Source of the DNA: Singulisphaera sp. GP187
Lineage (GTDB): Bacteria > Pseudomonadota > Gammaproteobacteria > Burkholderiales > Burkholderiaceae_C
Direction of reading: 5' to 3'
NCBI GenBank assembly: GCA_943327965.2
Contig: CALPYQ020000021.1
Location: 1-11,387, forward strand
Length of the DNA stretch: 11,387 nucleotides
Both the position numbers and the translations under genes were made by a program. The notes below the pieces were generated by a model. The model ran no database searches and was not told the DNA's origin. It worked only from the letters and a program-made list of their open reading frames with translations. Shown here piece by piece: positions 5,497 to 11,387 of this stretch. The stretch's first letter is position 1; every line of letters begins with the position of its first letter.

Positions 5497-6773
5497 CCGT
5501 ACTCGTTTTTATTGGCTCCTTGTTGGCCGCCATGGCACTGGGTATGCCACTGGCCTTCTCTCTCATTGTTTCGGGTGTGGCTCTCATGCTGCACCTCGAC
5601 AATTTCGACACGCAAATCGTGTCACAAAATTTAATCAATGGCGCTGACAACTTCCCCTTGATGGCGGTGCCTTTCTTCATGCTGGCCGGTGAATTGATGA
5701 ATGCAGGCGGCATGAGCAGACGAATTGTCAACTCAGCATTGGTTTGGGTGGGCCACTTCAAAGGCGGCTTGGGTTACGTGGCCGTATTTGCTGCACTCAT
5801 CATGGCCAGCTTGTCTGGCTCCGCTGTGGCCGACACCGCAGCCTTGGCCGCGGTGCTCATGCCAATGATGCGCGATGCTGGATACCGTATGGACAGATCG
5901 GCTGGTCTCATTGCAGCCGGTGGCATCATTGCGCCAGTGATCCCCCCCTCCATCGGCTTCATTTTGTTTGGAGTGATTGGCGGCGTATCAATTTCCAAAC
6001 TGTTTTTGGCCGGTATTTTTCCGGGTATTTTGATGGGCACTGCATTGCTCATCACTTGGTGGATTGTGGCAAGGAAAGACAACGTCAAAGTTTCTCCGCG
6101 CGTGCCCATGAAAGAAAAAATACGCGTCACCATGGATGCGTTTTGGTGCTACCTTTTGGCCGTCACCATCATTGGTGGCATGAAAATGGGTGTCTTCACG
6201 CCCACAGAAGCTGCGGTGGTTGCCGTGGTCTATTCTCTGGTCATCGGTTTATTTGTGTACCGAGAAATCAAGTTCAAAGACTTGTACAGAATTATTTTGG
6301 CGGCAGCCAAAATATCTTCTGTTGTGATGTTCTTGGTGGCGGCCGCCTTGGTATCGGCTTGGCTCATTACCATCGCCAACATTCCAGCCCAGGTGGTTGA
6401 AATGATGCGCCCCTTCATTGACAACCCCATGCTGTTAATGGTCATGTTGATGCTTTTGGTATTGGTGGTGGGTACGGCGCTTGATTTTGCGCCCACCGTG
6501 CTCATATTGACACCTGTGCTCATGCCCTTGGTACGTGAGGCTGGTATCAACCCAGTTTATTTTGGTGTGCTTTTCATCATCAACAATGCCATCGGCTTAC
6601 TCACACCCCCTGTCGGAACCGTTCTCAATGTGGTCTGTGGTGTTGGCCGAATTCCAATGCACGAGGTCATTCGTGGGGTCATGCCATTTTTATTCTCTCA
6701 GGTGATCGTGATGGGGCTTTTAATCGCCTTCCCCATCTTGGTTCTAGGTCCGCTTAAGTGGTTAACAAGTTAA
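5493..6773 (+). CDS. dctM: TRAP transporter large permease subunit (DctM family)
   Basis: A 426-residue, strongly hydrophobic protein with about twelve membrane segments; this is the ion-coupled transport subunit of the TRAP system. Typical DctM stretches are visible: PLMAVPFFMLAGELMNAGGMSRR near 55-77, the ASLSGSAVADTAALAAVLMPMM block near 105-126, and GGIIAPVIPPSIGFILFGV near 143-161. The C-terminal half contains TALDFAPTVLILTPVLMPL and NNAIGLLTPPVGTVLNV, matching the inverted-repeat architecture of the family. The length is normal. The start overlaps the dctQ stop (ATGA), and the following dehydrogenase begins three bases after the stop, so the transporter and the catabolic enzymes share a transcript. 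Confidence 0.94.
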   Translation: MTVLVFIGSLLAAMALGMPLAFSLIVSGVALMLHLDNFDTQIVSQNLINGADNFPLMAVPFFMLAGELMNAGGMSRRIVNSALVWVGHFKGGLGYVAVFAALIMASLSGSAVADTAALAAVLMPMMRDAGYRMDRSAGLIAAGGIIAPVIPPSIGFILFGVIGGVSISKLFLAGIFPGILMGTALLITWWIVARKDNVKVSPRVPMKEKIRVTMDAFWCYLLAVTIIGGMKMGVFTPTEAAVVAVVYSLVIGLFVYREIKFKDLYRIILAAAKISSVVMFLVAAALVSAWLITIANIPAQVVEMMRPFIDNPMLLMVMLMLLVLVVGTALDFAPTVLILTPVLMPLVREAGINPVYFGVLFIINNAIGLLTPPVGTVLNVVCGVGRIPMHEVIRGVMPFLFSQVIVMGLLIAFPILVLGPLKWLTS

Positions 6774-6776
6774 AAA

Positions 6777-7547
6777 ATGACAGTTCTCAATTCATTTCAA
6801 TTAAACGGAAAACTGGCCTTGATCACAGGCTCTTCTGCGGGTATTGGCTTAGCGTTAGCGCGGGCTTTGGGCCAGGCGGGCGCGCACGTTGTCATCAATG
6901 GTCGCAATCCGCAAAAGCTTGCTGTAACAGCACAAACACTGAAAGACGAAGGCTTGAATGTCAGCGAGTCGGTGTTTGATGTCACCGATGCCAACGCCGT
7001 TATCAAGGCAGTGAACGACATTGAAGATCAAGTGGGCGCCATTGACATTTTGGTTAACAACGCAGGTATGCAAATTCGCAATCCTTTGCACCAGTTTAAT
7101 GACGAAGATTGGCACACCCTCATGCGAACCAACCTTGACAGCGTTTACTACGTTGGCAAAACTGTGGCCCAAAAAATGATCCCTCGCGGTCATGGCAACA
7201 TCATCAATATTTGCTCAGTCCAAAGCGAATTGGGACGTTCGGGCATTGCACCCTATACGGCCAGCAAAGGGGCCGTCAAAATGCTGACCAAAGGCATGGC
7301 CATCGATTGGGGTCAGTTTGGCATCAATGTGAATGGCTTGGGCCCAGGCTATTTCAAAACCGAATTGAATCAAAAACTGGTGGAAGACGCTCAGTTTTCG
7401 TCCTGGTTAATCGGGCGGACGCCAAGCCGTAGATGGGGCGATGTGGAAGATTTGGGTGGCGCAGCTGTCTTTTTGGCCAGCGACGCAGCCCGCTTCGTCA
7501 ATGGCCACATCCTCTATGTGGATGGCGGCGTCACAGCTACACTCTAA
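6777..7547 (+). CDS. idnO: SDR oxidoreductase, gluconate 5-dehydrogenase (5-ketogluconate reductase) type
   Basis: A 256-residue classical short-chain dehydrogenase. The cofactor motif is TGSSAGIG at 17-24, NNAG lies at 94-97, and the catalytic set is N119, S147, Y160 and K164 (YTASK). The segment NNAGMQIRNPL is characteristic of gluconate 5-dehydrogenases (IdnO/Gno), as are ICSVQSELGR and the NGLGPGYFKTELN substrate-loop region. The second strand ends VVINGRN with Arg43, favouring NADP(H). The expected reaction is reversible reduction of 5-keto-D-gluconate to D-gluconate in the cytosol. The neighbouring gluconokinase and L-idonate dehydrogenase-like genes support this specificity. The start is three bases after the dctM stop and lacks a strong ribosome site, so coupling to dctM translation is likely. 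Other sugar-acid or polyol substrates cannot be excluded. Confidence 0.85.
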   Translation: MTVLNSFQLNGKLALITGSSAGIGLALARALGQAGAHVVINGRNPQKLAVTAQTLKDEGLNVSESVFDVTDANAVIKAVNDIEDQVGAIDILVNNAGMQIRNPLHQFNDEDWHTLMRTNLDSVYYVGKTVAQKMIPRGHGNIINICSVQSELGRSGIAPYTASKGAVKMLTKGMAIDWGQFGINVNGLGPGYFKTELNQKLVEDAQFSSWLIGRTPSRRWGDVEDLGGAAVFLASDAARFVNGHILYVDGGVTATL

Positions 7548-7570
7548 ACATTTACGCTTAAAGGCTATTC

Positions 7571-8611
7571 ATGCGCGCCATCATTTGTCACTCTGCCAAA
7601 GACTTAAGAATTGAAACCGCCGAGCTGCCAGCTTTGGGCAGCGATCAAGTACGCGTCAAAGTCGCATTTGGCGGCATATGCGGTTCTGATTTGCATTACT
7701 ACCAGCATGGTGGCTTCGGCACGGTGCGCATCAAGCAGCCCATGGCTTTGGGGCATGAAATTTCAGGCGTTGTTGATGCATTGGGCTCAAACATCAAGCA
7801 TCTTGCGTTGGGACAGCGCATTGCCATCTCCCCTTCACGTCCTTGTGGCAGTTGTCGTTTCTGCCAGTTGGGCCAACAAAACCATTGCCTGAACATGCGC
7901 TTCTTTGGCAGTGCCATGCCCTTCCCTCATATTCAAGGGGCATTTGCCGAACAGCTCATCATTGAAGGCTACCAGGCTCATCCTATTGGCCAACACCTGA
8001 GCCTTTCAGAAGCAGCCTTGGCAGAACCTTTGTCTGTTGGACTGCATGCCATTCAACGCGCTGGGGGCGTGCTGGGCAAACAAGTATTTGTCACAGGTTG
8101 TGGTCCCATTGGCTCCTTGCTAATTGGTGCGCTGCGCCGCGCAGGTGCGGCCCGTATTGTGGCTGCGGACATTGCCGAGCTTCCCCTCAAATGCGCCAAA
8201 GACATGGGCGCGGACGAAACCATCAATCTCAAAACTCAGCCGGAGCTGTTGGACAAGTACAAAGTCGACAAAGGTCAATTTGAAGCCGTCTTTGAAGCCT
8301 CAGGCAGCGAACCTGCTTTGCGTGCAGGCTTGGACGTCATCATGCCGCGCGGCGTACTGGTCACTGTCGGCATGGGCGGTGACATGAACATCCCCATGAC
8401 GCAACTGGTTGCCAAAGAAGTTGACATGCGAGGCACGTTTCGCTTCCATTCAGAGTTTGCCAACGCTGTTCAGTTCCTTAATTCAGGCTTGATTAACGGC
8501 AAGCCCGTGATCACAGGCATTTTGCCCATGGACAAAGCGGTCGATGCATTTGAATTGGCTTGTGACAAAACACAATCCTTGAAGGTTCAAATCGACTTTG
8601 AAGCCGCTTGA
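7571..8611 (+). CDS. idnD: zinc-dependent alcohol dehydrogenase, L-idonate 5-dehydrogenase type
   Basis: A 346-residue medium-chain zinc dehydrogenase, close to the usual ~343. Catalytic zinc ligands are C37, H62 and E63, with E152 nearby (AEPLS). The structural zinc lobe has C92, C95, C98 and C106 in RPCGSCRFCQLGQQNHC. The Rossmann motif is GCGPIG at 176-181, and Asp200 after the second strand favours NAD(H). The segment GGICGSDLHYYQHGGFG with LGHE is typical of L-idonate 5-dehydrogenases, which oxidise L-idonate to 5-keto-D-gluconate. It follows the SDR gene by 23 bases and its stop overlaps the next start (TGATG). Together with the SDR and gluconokinase it completes the idonate-to-6-phosphogluconate route. 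Sorbitol or threonine dehydrogenase-like activity is the main alternative, made less likely by context. Confidence 0.85.
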   Translation: MRAIICHSAKDLRIETAELPALGSDQVRVKVAFGGICGSDLHYYQHGGFGTVRIKQPMALGHEISGVVDALGSNIKHLALGQRIAISPSRPCGSCRFCQLGQQNHCLNMRFFGSAMPFPHIQGAFAEQLIIEGYQAHPIGQHLSLSEAALAEPLSVGLHAIQRAGGVLGKQVFVTGCGPIGSLLIGALRRAGAARIVAADIAELPLKCAKDMGADETINLKTQPELLDKYKVDKGQFEAVFEASGSEPALRAGLDVIMPRGVLVTVGMGGDMNIPMTQLVAKEVDMRGTFRFHSEFANAVQFLNSGLINGKPVITGILPMDKAVDAFELACDKTQSLKVQIDFEAA

Positions 8612-9318
8612 TGAAAAGCCAAATTGACCATTTGGTTGTAGCAGCACAAAGCTTGCAACAAGGTGTCGAATGGTGTGAGTCTGTTTTAGGCGTCACACCC
8701 GCTAACGGCGGCGAACACGAAAAATACGGTACACACAACCGTCTTTTGAAAATTGCCACCCCCAGTTTTCCAGTGGCTTATTTGGAAATTATTGCTATCA
8801 ACCCCGATGCTGTGATTGAAAAAAAGCCTCCGCCAACTCGGTGGTTCGATTTAGACAGCAAGGCACTTCAAACTGAATTGGCCAAATCCCCCAGGCTCAT
8901 TCACTTTGTGGCCAACACCTTGAGTATTCAAGATGCGCGTCATGCTTGGAAAGCACAGAATATCGATCGCGGCCCCATCATCCATGCCAGTCGTAAAACG
9001 CCCAAAGGTTTGTTGCAGTGGCAGATCACTGTCAGACCAGATGGCGACAGATTGTTCAATGGGACCTTGCCAACACTGATTCAATGGGGCAAGCCGGAGT
9101 CTGCAGATCCCATGCAATTGCATCCTCGCAATCATTTACCGCGATCTAAAGTTTCTCTCAAAAGCTTGACGGTCTGTCATCCCAGTGCTCAAAAAATATC
9201 GTCAGCCTACGAGGCTATTCAGCTTGACGGAGTTCAAGTCACAGAAGGTCCGGCCAACTTGATTGCCACCCTCCAAACACCGAAGGGCTTAGTGACTTTG
9301 GAAAGCTTGGGTCTCTAA
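8611..9318 (+). CDS. glyoxalase/VOC-like protein (glyoxalase_3-type)
   Basis: A 235-residue soluble protein that starts IDHLVVAAQSLQQGVEWCESVLGVTP, a typical vicinal-oxygen-chelate opening with a possible metal ligand H7. It is followed by GGEHEKYGTHNRLL (about 33-46) and YLEIIAIN (57-64), where Glu59 is another candidate ligand. This layout matches glyoxalase_3-like (PF13468-type) proteins of unknown substrate rather than glyoxalase I. The C-terminal half looks like a second, diverged module ending in LVTLESLGL. ATG 8611 overlaps the preceding stop by one base; a TTG at 8608 would add one residue. It is tightly linked on both sides (overlap before, two bases after). A role as isomerase, lyase or dioxygenase on an operon metabolite is only a guess. 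Confidence 0.8.
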   Translation: MKSQIDHLVVAAQSLQQGVEWCESVLGVTPANGGEHEKYGTHNRLLKIATPSFPVAYLEIIAINPDAVIEKKPPPTRWFDLDSKALQTELAKSPRLIHFVANTLSIQDARHAWKAQNIDRGPIIHASRKTPKGLLQWQITVRPDGDRLFNGTLPTLIQWGKPESADPMQLHPRNHLPRSKVSLKSLTVCHPSAQKISSAYEAIQLDGVQVTEGPANLIATLQTPKGLVTLESLGL

Positions 9319-9320
9319 AA

Positions 9321-10799
9321 ATGTCGCCCTCGTTTCAGTCTGATGCCAATAAGGCAAGCTCCGAAATCTTGGATGTCCTCATAGTGGGTGCAGGGCTGTC
9401 GGGTATTGGCGCAGCGCGGCATTTACAAATGCGTTGTCCCTTTGCGCGTTGGCGCATTTTCGAATCAAGAGATGCCATTGGGGGGACGTGGGATTTGTTC
9501 CGTTATCCAGGCATTCGATCCGACTCGGACATGTACACCTTGGGTTATGCATTCAAACCATGGCTCGATCACAAAGCCATTGCAGATGGCGGCACCATCC
9601 GAAAATACATTCAAGAAACTGCCGATGAAAACGGCATCACGCAGTACATTCAGCACGGCCACCAGGTCACTCAGGCCTCATGGTCAAGCGAGCATTCATA
9701 TTGGACCATTACTGCCACTGTAAAAGGCAGTAGCGAAGCCGTTGTGGTGAAAGCCAAGTTTCTGTATTTGTGCTGCGGCTATTACAGTTATCAAAAAGCA
9801 TATCAACCAGATTTTCCAGGGCACGCCAACTTCAAGGGGCAATGGGTACATCCTCAGTTTTGGCCAGAAAAACTCAATTACGCGCAGAAAAAAATTGTTG
9901 TTATTGGCAGTGGCGCAACGGCCGTCACACTGGTGCCAGAAATGGCCAAAACAGCTGCACATGTCACCATGCTGCAACGCACGCCCACCTATGTCATTTC
10001 TCGACCTGGGTCTGACGGTGTTTCGCTGTGGTTACAAAAATTCTTGCCTGAGAAATTGGCATATCAATTGACCCGCTTTAAGAATGTCTGCTTCGGAATG
10101 TTGACATATCAGCTGGCCAGAAAGCAGCCCCAATTTGTCAAAAACTATTTGGTGAAATTGGCAGCCAAGCAACTGCGTTCGGACGAAAAAGCGCAACATT
10201 TTTCACCCAATTACAAACCCTGGGATCAGAGACTTTGCTTAGTGCCTGATGGCGATTTGTTCAAGCAAATTCGAAAAGGCAATGCCAGTGTGGTGACTGA
10301 CACCATTCAAAGTTTCACTGAGCATGGCATTGAATTAACCAGCGGCCAGAAGCTAGAAGCAGACATCATTGTGTCTGCCACGGGTTTATCTTTGAATATC
10401 TTAGGTGACATTCACATAGAAGTAGATGGCAAGGTTTTCAATGCGTCACAAGCTATGGCCTACCGCGGTATGTGGCTGTCGGACTTGCCAAACGCCATCA
10501 TGACTTTTGGCTATACCAATGCTTCTTGGACCTTGAAGGCCGATTTGACAGCGCTCTACACTTGCCGTCTGCTGAACTACATGCGCAAGCATGCTTATCA
10601 AAAGGCGGTGCCTCTGAGAGACCCCAACGTGCTGGAGCAAGATTATTTATCGTTCACGTCTGGCTATGTTCAAAGGGCCAAAAATGTTTTACCCAAACAG
10701 GGTCAACGTGCACCTTGGCAAGTGAACCAAAACTATTTCAAAGATATCATGCTAATTAGATATGGCCGCCTGAACGATGGCGTCATGCATTTCAGCTAA
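9321..10799 (+). CDS. flavin-containing monooxygenase, Baeyer-Villiger type (EthA-like)
   Basis: A 492-residue FAD- and NADPH-dependent monooxygenase. The FAD site is GAGLSG at 23-28 followed by GGTWDLFRYPGIRSDSDMYTLGY (54-76). The Baeyer-Villiger fingerprint FxGxxxHxxxW is present as FKGQWVHPQFW at 171-181. The NADPH site is GSGATA at 196-201, and the later SATGLS stretch (352-357) is also typical. The length and the KPWDQRLCLVPDGDLF segment match the EthA-like branch (about 490 residues). Such enzymes insert oxygen into ketones to make esters or oxidise sulfur compounds. It begins two bases after the VOC gene and is followed after 17 bases by an alpha/beta hydrolase, the usual partner that hydrolyses the ester product. 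The substrate cannot be told, and a link to sugar-acid breakdown is not obvious. Confidence 0.91.
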   Translation: MSPSFQSDANKASSEILDVLIVGAGLSGIGAARHLQMRCPFARWRIFESRDAIGGTWDLFRYPGIRSDSDMYTLGYAFKPWLDHKAIADGGTIRKYIQETADENGITQYIQHGHQVTQASWSSEHSYWTITATVKGSSEAVVVKAKFLYLCCGYYSYQKAYQPDFPGHANFKGQWVHPQFWPEKLNYAQKKIVVIGSGATAVTLVPEMAKTAAHVTMLQRTPTYVISRPGSDGVSLWLQKFLPEKLAYQLTRFKNVCFGMLTYQLARKQPQFVKNYLVKLAAKQLRSDEKAQHFSPNYKPWDQRLCLVPDGDLFKQIRKGNASVVTDTIQSFTEHGIELTSGQKLEADIIVSATGLSLNILGDIHIEVDGKVFNASQAMAYRGMWLSDLPNAIMTFGYTNASWTLKADLTALYTCRLLNYMRKHAYQKAVPLRDPNVLEQDYLSFTSGYVQRAKNVLPKQGQRAPWQVNQNYFKDIMLIRYGRLNDGVMHFS

Positions 10800-10816
10800 T
10801 TTTTTGAGGCAGTCCC

Positions 10817-11387
10817 ATGCTTGTTCTTTGGATTTTGTTTTTGCTCCTCATGAGCTTTTTGGGCTTGGTCTTGTTTGCCGCTTTCTCCAACAAAAAAGCG
10901 GCGCAATATTTACCGCCATCCGGTACTTTTGCAAAACTAGGCAACACCAAGCTTCACTATATAGACCAAGGTCAAGGTTCTGCCATCGTCATGGTTCATG
11001 GCTTGGCTGGCAGCCTTCACAATTTCACCTATGGTCTTGCTTCACCCTTGGCCAAAAACCATCGTGTTATTTGTGTCGATCGTCCAGGTTGTGGTTACTC
11101 AGTGCGGGCCAGTCATGCCAATCAAAGCTTGGAAGCTCAAGCTGACACACTGGTCGAGTTGTTGGACCATCTGGGTATTGATTCAGCTATTTTTGTAGGC
11201 CATTCTCTAGGCGGTGCCATCTCCTTGGCATTGGCGCAACGACACCCGCAGCGAGTTAAAGCCTTGGCTTTGATTGCGCCTTTGACGCGTCTGCCAGATG
11301 AAACTGCAACTGTTTTCAAACCCTTAGACATTGCATCGCCTTTTGCAAGGTTCTTTCTTGGATGGACCTTGGCTGTACCAGGAACCA
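10817..11387 (+). CDS. alpha/beta hydrolase with N-terminal membrane anchor, 5' part only
   Basis: The frame from ATG 10817 stays open to the right edge, giving the first 190 residues. A hydrophobic segment at about 3-22 (LVLWILFLLLMSFLGLVLFA) is an uncleaved anchor or signal. It is followed by the alpha/beta hydrolase core: LHYIDQGQG, the oxyanion-hole motif VHGLAGS (60-66), VICVDRPGCGYS (84-95), and the nucleophile elbow GHSLGG at 128-133 with Ser130. The catalytic acid and His lie beyond the window. A TGAGG sequence about 8 bases upstream supports the start. It lies 17 bases after the monooxygenase, so it may hydrolyse the ester that enzyme makes, a pairing known from bacterial ketone degradation. 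Esterase, lipase or C-C hydrolase activity are all possible. Confidence 0.88.
   Translation, partial: MLVLWILFLLLMSFLGLVLFAAFSNKKAAQYLPPSGTFAKLGNTKLHYIDQGQGSAIVMVHGLAGSLHNFTYGLASPLAKNHRVICVDRPGCGYSVRASHANQSLEAQADTLVELLDHLGIDSAIFVGHSLGGAISLALAQRHPQRVKALALIAPLTRLPDETATVFKPLDIASPFARFFLGWTLAVPGT

Noticed and set aside
5744..6400. Long 218-codon open frame in another phase inside the dctM region
   Set aside because: It lies fully within a clear DctM gene; its product is rich in His, Trp, Cys and Arg with no recognisable domain, as expected of an out-of-phase reading.
10547..10555. GACAGCGCT, an operator-like half site inside the monooxygenase gene
   Set aside because: The other arm does not match (CTAC instead of GTCC) and the bases are explained by conserved coding sequence, so it is likely chance.

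Overview
The window reads as chromosomal DNA of a betaproteobacterium, most likely order Burkholderiales. The main reason is the Bug-type (TctC-like) periplasmic binding protein at the left edge, a family strongly expanded in that order; a TRAP transporter and densely packed catabolic genes fit the same picture. Base composition looks roughly balanced by eye. No insertion sequence, phage gene, CRISPR array, tRNA or rRNA was seen. The taxonomic placement is inference.

Layout. The left part (1-1693, + strand) holds the 3' part of a Bug solute-binding protein gene and, 34 bases later, a D-2-hydroxyacid dehydrogenase gene. It converges with a LacI-family regulator gene (1720-2799, - strand). A 185-base divergent intergenic region follows. 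It carries two perfect 14-base palindromes of one consensus, GGAYAGCGCTRTCC, centred 106 bases apart. These are very probably the operators of that regulator.

From 2985 to the right edge every gene is on the + strand and tightly spaced: gluconokinase, a 112-residue alpha/beta-barrel-like protein, the three TRAP transporter genes (DctP-, DctQ- and DctM-type), a gluconate 5-dehydrogenase-like SDR, an L-idonate 5-dehydrogenase-like zinc enzyme, a glyoxalase/VOC-like protein, a Baeyer-Villiger-type flavin monooxygenase, and an alpha/beta hydrolase cut by the right edge. A strong intrinsic terminator hairpin lies between the binding-protein gene and the membrane-subunit genes. It probably reduces expression of everything downstream relative to the binding protein.

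How the genes may work together (inference from families and order): the TRAP system imports a sugar acid such as L-idonate, 5-keto-D-gluconate or gluconate. The zinc dehydrogenase would oxidise L-idonate to 5-ketogluconate, the SDR would reduce that to D-gluconate, and the kinase would make 6-phosphogluconate for the Entner-Doudoroff or pentose phosphate route. The LacI-type protein would repress from the paired operators until a pathway intermediate binds. This is the logic of the E. coli GntII/idn system, but with a TRAP importer in place of the IdnT permease and extra genes of unknown purpose (the small barrel protein, the VOC protein, the monooxygenase and the hydrolase). The last two form a classical ketone-to-ester-to-acid-plus-alcohol pair and may be a separate function sharing the transcript.
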